DNA of 64,000 nucleotides from DATFQI01 sp963816955 (GCA_963816955.1 CAWFME010000005.1:434001-498000); one strand, 5' to 3'; positions 51,475 through 61,858 are shown, numbered from the stretch's first letter. Numbers and translations are program-made. Notes: a model not told the origin generated them from the sequence alone.

Positions 51475-51519
51475 CCGCCGAACGGGTCTGTGGGGTCAAC
51501 CACTATTCCCGTTCGGCGG
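51475..51519 (+). repeat. Large hairpin in the grpE-dnaJ gap
   Basis: CCGCCGAACGGG (51475-51486) and CCCGTTCGGCGG (51508-51519) form a perfect 12-bp stem. The 21-base loop holds a smaller GTGG/CCAC stem. It lies in the 169-base gap between grpE and dnaJ, an unusually long gap in an otherwise overlapping operon. It may be an mRNA processing, stabilising or partial termination site that sets the dnaJ-hspR level below that of dnaK-grpE. Confidence 0.65.
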
Positions 51520-51582
51520 TGACCGCTCGGCATCCACGATCCAGGACCGAGAGGCCGCGCGGGCGGCGGAGGCGACCATCTG

Positions 51583-52719
51583 ATGGCGCGCCCGGGTGAC
51601 CACTACAAGACGCTGGGCGTCGACCGCAAGGCCTCGCAGGACGAGATCAAGAAGGCCTACCGCAAGCTCGCGCGGCAGTACCACCCGGACACGAACAAGG
51701 ACGCCGGCGCCGAGGAGCGGTTCAAGCAGATCTCCGAGGCCTACGACGTGCTCGGCGACCCGGAGAAGCGCAAGCGCTACGACCGCGGCGGCGGCGTCTT
51801 CGGCGGGCAGAGCCCGTTCGGCGGCGGCGCCGCGGGCGGCGGTGCGACGCCGGGCGACTTCGGCTCCTTCTCGGACATCCTGTCGGGGATCTTCAACACG
51901 GCCGCCGGCGGCCGCGGCGGCGGGGTGCGCACCAAGCCCGCCGCCGAGCGCGGCCGCGACCTGGAGACGACCGTCTCGCTGTCGTTCCAGCAGGCCGTCG
52001 AGGGCGCGCAGGTGCCCGTCTCCGTCGCCACCCACGCGGCCTGCGGCACCTGCCGCGGGACGGGCGCCCGGCCAGGCACCGCGCCGGCCGTGTGCCCGGT
52101 CTGCCAGGGCCGCGGCGTGGAGTCCGAGGGCCAGGGGCTGTTCTCGATCACGCGGCCGTGCGCGCGCTGCGGCGGCTCGGGCACCGTGATCGAGGAGCCC
52201 TGCCCGACCTGCGCGGGCCAGGGCCGGCTGCGCGAGGTCAAGAAGTACCGCGTGAACATCCCCGCGGGCGTCAAGGAGGGCTCGCGGATCCGGCTGCCCG
52301 GCAAGGGCGAGGCCGGCCTCCGCGGCGGCCCGGCCGGCGACCTGTTCGTCGTCACGCACGTCGCGGAGTCCTCCGTGTACCAGCGCAAGGGCGACAACCT
52401 CGAGGTCGAGGTGCCGATCACGATCGCCGAGGCGGTCCGCGGCGCCGACGTCGAGGTCCCGACGCTGCTCGGCACGAAGAAGCTGCGCGTGCCCGGCGGC
52501 ACCAAGCACGGCACGGTCCAGCGCCTGCGCGGCGAGGGCCCGCCGCTGCTCGGCAAGGGCAACCAGCGCGGGGACATCCACTACCGCTTCGTGATCGACG
52601 TCCCGCGCGACCTCTCCGACGAGCAGCGCGAGGCCGTCGAGACGCTCTCGAAGACGAACGGCAACCCACGCGAGCGGCTCATGCGCGAGGCGCGGGCCAA
52701 GTCCGGAGGCGCGGCCTGA
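51583..52719 (+). CDS. dnaJ: Chaperone protein DnaJ
   Basis: A 378-residue type I Hsp40. The J domain is at residues 6-70 (DHYKTLGVDRKASQDEIKKA, HPD in QYHPDTNKD), followed by a Gly/Phe-rich region. Four zinc-finger repeats follow, CGTCRGTG, CPVCQGRG, CARCGGSG and CPTCAGQG, then the C-terminal substrate domain (RVNIPAGVKEGSRIRLPGKG). It stimulates the DnaK ATPase and delivers substrates. The ATG at 51583 follows a GAGGCGACCATCTG leader. The gene ends in TGATG with hspR. Confidence 0.97.
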   Translation: MARPGDHYKTLGVDRKASQDEIKKAYRKLARQYHPDTNKDAGAEERFKQISEAYDVLGDPEKRKRYDRGGGVFGGQSPFGGGAAGGGATPGDFGSFSDILSGIFNTAAGGRGGGVRTKPAAERGRDLETTVSLSFQQAVEGAQVPVSVATHAACGTCRGTGARPGTAPAVCPVCQGRGVESEGQGLFSITRPCARCGGSGTVIEEPCPTCAGQGRLREVKKYRVNIPAGVKEGSRIRLPGKGEAGLRGGPAGDLFVVTHVAESSVYQRKGDNLEVEVPITIAEAVRGADVEVPTLLGTKKLRVPGGTKHGTVQRLRGEGPPLLGKGNQRGDIHYRFVIDVPRDLSDEQREAVETLSKTNGNPRERLMREARAKSGGAA

Positions 52720-53165
52720 TGGGCGCGCCGCGGCGCACGACCCGCGTGACCGCCAAGGTCGCCACGGACCGCGGCGTGTTCATGATCTCCGTCGCCGCGG
52801 AGCTGGCCGAGATGCACCCGCAGACCCTGCGCATGTACGAGGCGCGCGGGCTGATCGAGCCCAAGCGCTCGCCCAAGGGCACGCGCCTCTACTCGCAGGA
52901 CGACGTCGACCGCCTGCGCCGGATCCAGGAGATGACCACGGAGTGGGGCATGAACCTGGCCGGCGTCGAGCGCGTGCTCGAGCTCGAGGAGAAGCTCACC
53001 CGCATGCGCCGCAAGGTGGAGACGCTCGAGGCGCGCGCGACCGCCCTGGCGCAGGAGATCGCGGAGCTCGAGGAGGTCAGGCGCTCCGTGAAGGCTGAGA
53101 TCGTGCGCTACGAGGCGCCGGGGACGGCGCTGATCCCGGTGGTGCGGCGCTCGCGGCACCGCTGA
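52719..53165 (+). CDS. hspR: MerR-family heat-shock repressor HspR
   Basis: A 148-residue MerR-type regulator. The winged helix is VFMISVAAELAEMHPQTLRM, YEARGLIEPKRSPKGTRLYS and QDDVDRLRRIQEMTTEWGMN, the HspR pattern, followed by a coiled-coil dimer helix (LELEEKLTRMRRKVETLEAR) and a basic tail. Its position as the last gene of dnaK-grpE-dnaJ and the overlap with the dnaJ stop (TGATG) match HspR of other Actinomycetota. It probably binds the inverted repeats found before dnaK and clpB. Its last 89 bases overlap the convergent heme protein gene. Confidence 0.93.
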   Translation: MGAPRRTTRVTAKVATDRGVFMISVAAELAEMHPQTLRMYEARGLIEPKRSPKGTRLYSQDDVDRLRRIQEMTTEWGMNLAGVERVLELEEKLTRMRRKVETLEARATALAQEIAELEEVRRSVKAEIVRYEAPGTALIPVVRRSRHR

Positions 53166-53742
53166 CCGCCCCTGCGGGGCGGGCGTCCGCGCTCGCGCGC
53201 GCCTTTGCCGCGGGCAGCACGCGCATCATGAACAGGAACAGGATCGGCGCGCCGGTCAGGGCGATCTGCGCCCGCAGCCACGGCGTCGAGGCGTCGCTGC
53301 CCGCGCCGAGCGTGTGCAGGACCGACAGCACGTAGACGAGGATCGTCGCCTTGTGCAGGCTGCGCCAGCGCTTGGCGCCGATCCGGCGGCGCGCGTAGAA
53401 CGAGAGGCCGAGCGCCGCGGCCAGGTAGCCGCCGATGATCCCGAGGCCGGTCCACAGCGGCTCGTGGTCCATGTGGAACGGCATCAGGATCCCGAGCGGG
53501 CCCGGGTCGAGCCACTTGTCCCCGAGCAGCGTGATCCCGTGGACGGCGATCGCGATCAGCGCCGCGAGCGCGGCGTGCTCGTGGACGGCGATCATCGCCC
53601 GCCGCAGCTTCGGCTCGCGGGAGACCCGGCCGGCCATCGCCAGCCCGAGCATCACGGACAGGCTGATCAGCGCGAGCGCGACGATCCCGGAAGCCCGGCT
53701 CGCCAGCCACCACGCGTACTCCATCGGGTCGCGGCCGGTCAT
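53077..53742 (-). CDS. Ferric reductase-like heme membrane protein
   Basis: A 221-residue protein with about six membrane helices and four conserved His in two pairs, as in ferric reductase-like and MsrQ-type b-heme proteins: AMIAVHEHAALAALIAIAVH with GITL, and WRSLHKATILVYVLSVLHTL. Helices 1 and 2 are SRASGIVALALISLSVMLGL and the following segment. The C-terminal 35 residues are Ala/Pro/Ser-rich and overlap hspR on the other strand. It starts one codon inside apbE (ATGA), so the two are coupled, and ApbE-type flavin transfer suggests the electron path includes a covalent flavin. No FAD/NAD reductase domain is fused. Confidence 0.8.
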   Translation of the reverse strand: MTGRDPMEYAWWLASRASGIVALALISLSVMLGLAMAGRVSREPKLRRAMIAVHEHAALAALIAIAVHGITLLGDKWLDPGPLGILMPFHMDHEPLWTGLGIIGGYLAAALGLSFYARRRIGAKRWRSLHKATILVYVLSVLHTLGAGSDASTPWLRAQIALTGAPILFLFMMRVLPAAKARASADARPAGAVSGAASAAPPGSAPSPAPRSARSQPSRSA

Positions 53743-54635
53743 GCGATCACCGCCTCGCCGTCCTCCAGCACGAGCACGCCCCCGTGGAGCAGGCTGCGGC
53801 GGCCGCCCAGCGGCCCGGCGAGCAGCGCGCCCTTGGCGAGCGCCTCGGCCTCCGCGGCGGTCGGCGCGAGCGCCGTGGCGGTCACCACGCCGGTCCAGGC
53901 GGGCTCGCCCGTGGCGGGATCGAGCAGGTGGTGCGCGGCGGCGCCCCACAGGCGCGCGTCGACGCCCGAGGTGGCCACGGCCCCATCGCAGAGCCGGATC
54001 GACGCCACCGGTTCGCCACCGAACGGATGCGCGAGCAGCACGTCGTGGGCGCCTCGCACGCGGATGTCGCCGCCGCAGTCGACCGCGCACGGGCCGTACG
54101 GAGCAAGCACGTCGGCGGTGCGGTCGGCGATGTAGCCCTTCGCGCTGCCGCCGAGGTCGAACCGCGTGCCCGGTGGCCGCGCGACCGTCCCGGCGTCGTC
54201 GTCGACGCGCACGCCGCGCCACGCCGCCGCAGGATTCGGTCGCGCCGAGCGCCGCGGCGGCGCGGAGGCGAGCGCCTCCCGCAGCGGCGTGCGCGGGACC
54301 CCGGTCAGCGACCGCGCGTAGCCGGCGCGCTCGAGCGCGCCCAGCAGCGTCGGGTCGGCGAGCCCGCCCGTCAGCTCCGCACCGCGGAGCGCCGCCCGGA
54401 CCGCTGCGCGCAGGTCCGAGGAGGCCGGCACGACGCGGCGCGGGTCCGCGTTGAGCCGGCACAGCTCGCTGGCCGGGTCGAAGCGCGTCAGCCGCGCCGC
54501 CAGCCGCTCGACCTCGGCCTGCGCGGCCCCGAGCGGCGCCGGATCTGCGGCCAGCAGCCGCACCTCGGTCCCCATCGCCGGGAACGAGAGCTCGGCCGCG
54601 GCGTGCGCGGCCGGGTTGGCGGCGGCGAGGGTCAT
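53739..54635 (-). CDS. apbE: FAD:protein FMN transferase (ApbE)
   Basis: A 298-residue ApbE. Conserved parts: MGTEVRLLAAD near residue 21, LARLTRFDPASELCRLNAD, FDLGGSAKGYIADRTADVLA with the FAD-binding and Mg-site pattern, AVDCGGDIRVRG, and AVATSGVDARLWGAAAHHLL with DPATGEP. It transfers FMN from FAD to a Ser or Thr of an acceptor protein outside the membrane; a typical signal or lipobox is not seen at this start. The cluster holds a heme membrane protein and two exported proteins, but no protein with a clear FMN-binding domain, so the acceptor is unknown. Confidence 0.9.
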   Translation of the reverse strand: MTLAAANPAAHAAAELSFPAMGTEVRLLAADPAPLGAAQAEVERLAARLTRFDPASELCRLNADPRRVVPASSDLRAAVRAALRGAELTGGLADPTLLGALERAGYARSLTGVPRTPLREALASAPPRRSARPNPAAAWRGVRVDDDAGTVARPPGTRFDLGGSAKGYIADRTADVLAPYGPCAVDCGGDIRVRGAHDVLLAHPFGGEPVASIRLCDGAVATSGVDARLWGAAAHHLLDPATGEPAWTGVVTATALAPTAAEAEALAKGALLAGPLGGRRSLLHGGVLVLEDGEAVIA

Positions 54636-55003
54636 GAGGAGCGGGTGGTCAGGGGCGCGGGCGCCGGAGCGGCCGGAGCCGGGGCGGGCGCGGACGCCGC
54701 CGGGGCGGGCGCCGGCGCGCTGGGCGCGGGCGTGCTCGGCGCCGCGGCGGCCGGGGCGGGGCCGGCGGCCGGGGCGGCCCTGCGGGGCGCCGGGTGCGTG
54801 ATCACGACGCGGCGGATGACCCGCCGGACGACGACCTCGCGGGGCGCGCGCGTGGCGACGGGCTCGGCGGGGCCGAGCGCCGCGTCGCGGCCGTCGCGGA
54901 CCTGGCCCGCCAGGAAGGCCAGCGCCGCGAGGAAGGTCCCCGCGGTGCCGGCCGCCACGGGCCAGGCCGGCAGCTTCGCCGGCCTGCGCCGCTCAGTCGT
55001 CAT
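54632..55003 (-). CDS. Single-pass membrane protein with Pro/Ala-rich extracytoplasmic tail
   Basis: A 123-residue protein. A basic N-terminus MTTERRRPAKLPAW leads into a membrane helix (VAAGTAGTFLAALAFLAGQV), then ATRAPREVVVRRVIRRVVIT, and a 50-residue Pro/Ala repeat tail. It overlaps the upstream Asp/His-rich gene by 11 bases and apbE by 4 bases (ATGA), so it belongs to the same coupled operon. No cofactor motif is visible. It may be a stalk or wall-spanning partner of the redox proteins. Confidence 0.68.
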   Translation of the reverse strand: MTTERRRPAKLPAWPVAAGTAGTFLAALAFLAGQVRDGRDAALGPAEPVATRAPREVVVRRVIRRVVITHPAPRRAAPAAGPAPAAAAPSTPAPSAPAPAPAASAPAPAPAAPAPAPLTTRSS

Positions 55004-55535
55004 CGCCGCCACGCCCGCGGCCCCGGCCGCGGCCGTGCCCCCCGTCGTCGTCAGACTCGCCGCCGCCGCTACCGGAGCCGCTGTGGTCGTCGAAGTCGCC
55101 GCCGCCGCCGTGGTCGTCGAAGTGGTCGTCGTCGTGGCGGTCGCCACCGTGGTCGTCGAAATGGTCGTCGTCATCGTCGTCGCGGCCGTGCCGGCCGCCG
55201 TGGTCGTCCGGGGTCGCGACGGCCTGCACGACGCTGGCACCGCCGCCGCCGCCGCCACCGCCGCCGCTCGAGGACGGGCTGGACGAGGGGCTCGCGGAGC
55301 GGGCGGGAGCGGCCGCGGCGTCCGACGCGCCGCCGCCCTCGCCGGACGAGGCGCTCTTCGCGCGGCGGTGCACGGTCTGGCGGACGATCTCCGTGCGCAC
55401 CTTCGGCTGGGCGACGTCGTCCTGGGTCTGCACGGCGGCCGGGTCGCCGCCGCTGCCCGACGCGAGCGCGACCGCGGCGAGCGCGCCGAGGGCCACGACG
55501 GTGACGAGTGAGGCGATCTTGGCTCGGGAGGGCAT
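54993..55535 (-). CDS. Exported Asp/His-rich protein
   Basis: A 180-residue protein with a signal peptide (AKIASLVTVVALGALAAVAL, then ASGSG), a Ser/Gly-rich spacer and a C-terminal low-complexity region of Asp, His and Gly: DDDDDDHFDDHGGDRHDDD, a second copy of HFDDHGG, then GRGRGRGRGGDDD. Such clusters bind transition metals. The ATG at 55533-55535 follows GAAAGGACCGC and decides the start. It heads the operon with the Pro/Ala membrane protein, apbE and the heme protein, facing a two-component system across 125 bases. A metal sensing, storage or delivery role is inferred. Confidence 0.72.
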   Translation of the reverse strand: MPSRAKIASLVTVVALGALAAVALASGSGGDPAAVQTQDDVAQPKVRTEIVRQTVHRRAKSASSGEGGGASDAAAAPARSASPSSSPSSSGGGGGGGGGASVVQAVATPDDHGGRHGRDDDDDDHFDDHGGDRHDDDHFDDHGGGGDFDDHSGSGSGGGESDDDGGHGRGRGRGRGGDDD

Positions 55536-55660
55536 TGCGGTCCTTTCGAGGGGGTGCGGACCAGCATCGGCCCGGGCCCTCCAAGCGGCCGCCAACCCAG
55601 GGTTAAGCCTGGGGAAAACCGCTGACGAAGGGGGCCGGGGTGGCTAGATTCGCTCGTCGT

Positions 55661-56377
55661 ATGTCCGTGCCGCCCAAGCCGAGGGTGCTGTTCGTCGAGG
55701 ACGAGTCGAGCATCTCGGGGCCGTTCTCCAAGGCGCTCGCCCGCGAGGGCTTCGAGCCGTTCGTGGCCGCCACGGCGGCCAGGGCGCTCGAGCTGGCCGA
55801 CCAGATCGAGCCCGACATCGTGCTGCTCGACCTCACGCTGCCCGACGGCGACGGCCGCGACGTCTGCCGCGCGCTGCGCCGCCGCAGCAACGTCCCGATC
55901 GTGATGCTGACGGCTCGCGGCACGGAGACCGACCGGATCGTCGGCCTCGAGCTCGGCGCCGACGACTATGTCGTCAAGCCGTTCTCGGGCGCCGAGGTGA
56001 TCGCCCGCATCCGCGCCGTGCTGCGCCGGTCGAGCGGCCGCGGGGAGCCCGACGCCCCCGCCGCGGCCGTCACCGTCGGCGAGCTGGAGGTCGACCCCGG
56101 CGCCCGCCGCGCGCGGCTCGCCGGCGAGGAGCTCCAGCTCAGCCGCAAGGAGTTCGACCTGCTGGCCGAGCTGATCGGCCACGCCGGCCGCGTGGTCACG
56201 CGCGAGGACCTGATGGCGCGCGTGTGGGACGAGAACTGGTTCGGCTCCACCAAGACGCTCGACGTGCACATCCGCTGGCTCCGCCAGAAGCTCGGCGACG
56301 CGCCCGAGTCCCCGCGCTACCTGCACACCGTCCGCGGCGTCGGCTTCCGCTTCACGGCGCCCGAGGAGTTCCGATGA
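55661..56377 (+). CDS. OmpR-family response regulator
   Basis: A 238-residue regulator. Receiver: LFVEDESSISGPFSKALARE, phosphoacceptor in IVLLDLTLPDGDGRDV, VIMLTARGTETDR-like VPIVMLTARGTE, and VVKPF Lys. Output: an OmpR winged helix (QLSRKEFDLLAELIGHAGRV, REDLMARVWDENWFGSTKTL, RYLHTVRGVGFRF). The ATG at 55661 is used, since the protein then starts MSVPPKPRVLFVED. It overlaps the kinase start as ATGA. It probably regulates the divergent Asp/His-rich-apbE operon. Confidence 0.93.
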   Translation: MSVPPKPRVLFVEDESSISGPFSKALAREGFEPFVAATAARALELADQIEPDIVLLDLTLPDGDGRDVCRALRRRSNVPIVMLTARGTETDRIVGLELGADDYVVKPFSGAEVIARIRAVLRRSSGRGEPDAPAAAVTVGELEVDPGARRARLAGEELQLSRKEFDLLAELIGHAGRVVTREDLMARVWDENWFGSTKTLDVHIRWLRQKLGDAPESPRYLHTVRGVGFRFTAPEEFR

Positions 56378-57777
56378 CGCTCCGCGGGCGCCTGCTGGTG
56401 GCGCTCGCGTACATCCTGCTGCTCGCGATCGTCGCGCTCGAGGTGCCGCTCGCGCTCAGCCTGCGCGACCGCGTCGACGCCGAGGTCCGCTCGCAGGCGC
56501 GCTCCCAGGCCGAGGTGGTCGCGGCCACCGTCGCGGGCAACCTCGACGAGCCCGACACCCTCGACGACGCCGTCAAGACGGCCGGGCGGGCCGTGCGCGG
56601 CCGCGTGGTCGTGACCGACCTCGGGGGCGCGCTGCTGGCCGACTCCGCGGGCACCGACCGGCTCGGCACCGACTACGGCGACCGGCCGGAGATCGCCCAG
56701 GCCCTGCGCAGCGGCCGCCCGGTCCAGGACCGCCGCCGCAGCGAGACGCTCGACCAGGAGATCCTCGCCACCGCCGTGCCCGTGGTCGACCGCGGCAACC
56801 GCGTCGGCGTGGTGCGCGTGACCCAGAGCGTCGACGCCGTCTCGCGCGCGACGAACCGCGCGACGCTCGGGCTGGCCGCGGTCGGGCTGCTCGTGCTGGG
56901 GCTCGGGCTCGCCGCGGGCGTCGTGATCGCGCGCCAGATCGCCGGCCCCCTGCGGCGCCTGGACGACGCCGCGGCGCAGGTGGCCGAGGGCGACCTGTCC
57001 GTGCGCGCGAAGGTCGAGGGCAGCGCGGAGCAGCGCAGCCTGGCCACGACCTTCAACGGCATGACGGCCCGGCTGGAGCGCCTCGTGGCCGGTCAGCGCG
57101 ACTTCGTCGCTGACGCCTCGCACCAGCTGCGCACGCCGCTCGCGGGGCTGCGGCTGCGGCTCGAGGAGGCCCGCGCGGCCAGCGACGACCCCGACGTCCA
57201 CGAGGAGATCGACGCGGGCATGGCCGAGCTCGACCGGCTCGCGGCGATCATCACGGAGCTGCTGCTGCTCTCCCAGGCCGGCGAGGTCGACGCGCCGCCG
57301 GAGCGGCTCGACCTCGACGACGCCGTCCGCCGCGCCGCCGCGCGCTGGGACGGCACGGACGGCGGGCGCGTGCGCGCGGTCGAGGCCGCCCCCGGGGCGC
57401 CGGCGTACTGCCCGCGCGCCGACCTCGACAAGGTCCTCGACGCGCTGATCGAGAACGCGCTGCGCTACGGCGGCGGCGAGATCACGGTCGTCGCGCGGCC
57501 GGGCGGCGTGGAGGTGCTCGACCGCGGCCCGGGGCTCGACGGCGACGAGCTGGAGGCCGTCTTCGAGCGCTTCCACCGCGGCGCGGCGGGCCGGGCGGGG
57601 CCGTCCGGCACGGGGCTCGGGCTCGCGATCGCCCGCGAGCTCGCGCGCCGCTGGGGCGGCGACGTGGAGCTCGCCAACCGCCAGGACGGCGGCGCGGCCG
57701 CCCGCATCACCGTGCCCGCACCGCCGCGCGAGCGCTTTCCGGTCTCTTTAACCGTCCGCGGACTACCGTGGCCGTAG
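56374..57777 (+). CDS. HAMP sensor histidine kinase
   Basis: A 467-residue membrane kinase. Helix 1 (LLVALAYILLLAIVALEVPL), an extracytoplasmic sensor of about 120 residues, helix 2 (LGLAAVGLLVLGLGLAAGVV), a HAMP domain (RQIAGPLRRLDDAAAQVAEG), the His box DFVADASHQLRTPLAGLRLR, the N box ALIENALRYGGG, G1 in LDRGPGLDG and G2 in GTGLGLAIARELARRWGG. It phosphorylates the regulator encoded just before it. The signal is unknown; metal or redox state outside the cell would fit the neighbours. Confidence 0.93.
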   Translation: MTLRGRLLVALAYILLLAIVALEVPLALSLRDRVDAEVRSQARSQAEVVAATVAGNLDEPDTLDDAVKTAGRAVRGRVVVTDLGGALLADSAGTDRLGTDYGDRPEIAQALRSGRPVQDRRRSETLDQEILATAVPVVDRGNRVGVVRVTQSVDAVSRATNRATLGLAAVGLLVLGLGLAAGVVIARQIAGPLRRLDDAAAQVAEGDLSVRAKVEGSAEQRSLATTFNGMTARLERLVAGQRDFVADASHQLRTPLAGLRLRLEEARAASDDPDVHEEIDAGMAELDRLAAIITELLLLSQAGEVDAPPERLDLDDAVRRAAARWDGTDGGRVRAVEAAPGAPAYCPRADLDKVLDALIENALRYGGGEITVVARPGGVEVLDRGPGLDGDELEAVFERFHRGAAGRAGPSGTGLGLAIARELARRWGGDVELANRQDGGAAARITVPAPPRERFPVSLTVRGLPWP

Positions 57778-58190
57778 ATGTCCCGCAGCGTGATCCTCTG
57801 GACGCTCGCCGCGATCGCGGGCGTGGTGCTGGTGGCCGGCGTGACCTATGCCGCCAGCGGTCTCTCCTCGCAGACGATCGGGCTCTCCTCCGAGCCGCTC
57901 GGCGCCGGCGAGGAGCTCGCCCCGCCCGAGACGGTCGAGACGCCCGCGGCCGACCGCGCCGCCGCCCGGCGCCGCGCCGCGGCCCGCCGGCGCGCCGCGG
58001 CCCGCCGCGCGAAGGCCCGCGCCGAGCGCCGAGCCCGAGCGCGCGCGAAGGCCACCGCCACCCCGACCGCCGCGGCGACGCCGGTCCCGACGGTCGACGA
58101 CGACACTCGGGCGGGCGCGGCCGGCGGCCGCGGCCGCGGCCGCGGCGGCGACGACGCTTCGACGACTCGGGCGGCGGCGACGACGACTAG
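57778..58190 (+). CDS. Exported basic protein with Asp-rich C-terminus (frameshifted)
   Basis: Starts right after the kinase stop. A signal peptide (VILWTLAAIAGVVLVAGVTY) is followed by an acidic piece and an Arg/Ala repeat region (AARRRAAARRRAAARRAKAR). In the given frame it would end RGGDDASTTRAAATTTRAP at 58200. One missing C near 58152 would give RGGDDRFDDSGGGDDD ending at 58190, which looks like the C-terminus of the Asp/His-rich protein (GRGRGRGGDDD). I prefer the second reading. It may be a second metal-binding partner for the same system. Confidence 0.55.
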
Positions 58191-58196
58191 GGCGCC

Positions 58197-58246
58197 TTGA
58201 TGCAGGCGCCCCGAGCCTCTAACATCTCAGTCACCCCGACTGAGAT
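58197..58246 (+). promoter_or_regulatory. clpB promoter with HspR-like operator
   Basis: TTGATG (58197-58202) and TAACAT (58220-58225) are 17 bases apart, a good sigma-70-type promoter. A perfect inverted repeat, ATCTCAGTC (58224-58232) and GACTGAGAT (58238-58246) with 5 bases between, overlaps the -10 by two bases. The dnaK site has the same placement. Repressor binding would block RNA polymerase. The clpB ATG is 15 bases downstream. Confidence 0.85.
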
Positions 58247-58260
58247 CTAGGAATCGCCGC

Positions 58261-60830
<2,570 letters not shown>

Positions 60831-60834
<4 letters not shown>

Positions 60835-61488
60835 CGCGCCGACGCGAGCGGGTTGCGGCGTGACGGTGATCGTCAGCCGCATGAACACGCTCGGGGGCTC
60901 GGGGCTGTAGGTCGGCTGGTTGTCGACCTGCAGCGTCCAGCGTCCGAGCGCCGGCCGCTTGACCGGGATCTGGCGGCGCTTGACGGACACCCGGCCGCAG
61001 CGGCCCCGCGGGGCGCCGAGCGAGACCGTCTTGCGCAGCTTGCCCTTGCGGACGTAGTGCGCGAAGACCGCCGTCCCGTCGGTGAAGCCGCGCCCGATGA
61101 AGCGCACGCGGCGGTTCGGCCGGGCCCGCTTCGGCTTCAGCCGCAGCGCGAGCGCGGTGACGCGGCTCGACGCGCTGGCCGTGTTCGAGGGCTGGTCGAC
61201 CTCGGTGACGGTGAGCGTGAACGGGCGCTCGCCGGTCGGCTGGTAGGGCGCGGGCACGCCGCCCTCCACCTGGCCGTCCTCTAGGACGACGATGTTCTCC
61301 TGCACGACCCGGCCGTCGATGTAGACGTTCACGCGCTCGCCGGGCGTGAAGCCGTCCGCCCGCACGGGCACGGTCTCGCGCGTGTCGGCGTCGACGGAGC
61401 GGTAGCAGGGGCCGAGCGGAACGACGGTCGCCGCCCGCGCCGCATCGGGCACGAGCAGGACGGCCGAGGCCGCGAGGATCGTGATCAT
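60831..61488 (-). CDS. Exported beta-rich protein, hypothetical (frameshifted)
   Basis: A secreted protein with a signal peptide (MITILAASAVLLVPDAARAA). The mature part is predicted beta: VPVRADGFTPGERVNVYIDG and RFIGRGFTDGTAVFAHYVRK resemble Ig/IPT-like modules found in exported proteins. The C-terminal part is RWTLQVDNQPTYSPEPPSVF. Near 60853 the frame must slip to reach NPLASAR and a stop at 60831-60833; otherwise it runs through clpB on the wrong strand. The repaired length is about 218 residues. The ATG at 61488 is preferred over 61497 because GGAG then lies 8 bases upstream. No function is known. Confidence 0.68.
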
Positions 61489-61576
61489 GACTCGCATCTC
61501 CGTGACGGAACACCGCACGAGGCCCAAAGGATCGGATAGAACGCGAGGCAAGGTCCACCAGCCAGGGAGGAAGGCC

Positions 61577-61858
61577 GTGCCGACGTACATCATGCTCTCG
61601 ACGCTGACGCCAGAGGGCGTCCAGACCGTCAAGAACAACCCGGCCCGCATTCGCGAGGTCAACAAGGAGGTCGAGCAGCTCGGCGCCACGGTCAAGGCCC
61701 AGTGGGCCACGCTCGGCCACTTCGACTTCATCAACATCGTCGAGGCGCCCGACGAGAAGACGATGGCGCGCGTGTCGCTCGAGCTGGGCTCCCGCGGCAC
61801 CTCGCACTACGAGACGCTGACCGCGATCCCGATCGACGACTTCATCGCGTCTCTGTAG
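61577..61858 (+). CDS. GYD-domain protein
   Basis: A 93-residue alpha/beta protein of the GYD family (ferredoxin-like fold). It starts VPTYIMLSTLTPEGVQTVKN and has GATVKAQWATLGHFDFINIV and GTSHYETLTAIP. The function of the family is unknown; the fold resembles small ligand-binding or stress-response domains. A strong GGGAGGAAGG precedes the GTG at 61577. The stop shares one base with the purD start (TAGTG), so the two are translated together, which suggests a link to purine synthesis. Confidence 0.85.
   Translation: MPTYIMLSTLTPEGVQTVKNNPARIREVNKEVEQLGATVKAQWATLGHFDFINIVEAPDEKTMARVSLELGSRGTSHYETLTAIPIDDFIASL

Noticed and set aside
53739..54635. A flavinylation target among the ApbE neighbours based on the D-A-S-T in the heme protein
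   Set aside because: The tetrapeptide only partly resembles known ApbE target motifs and lies in a short loop between membrane helices without an FMN-binding domain, so I do not claim it as the acceptor.
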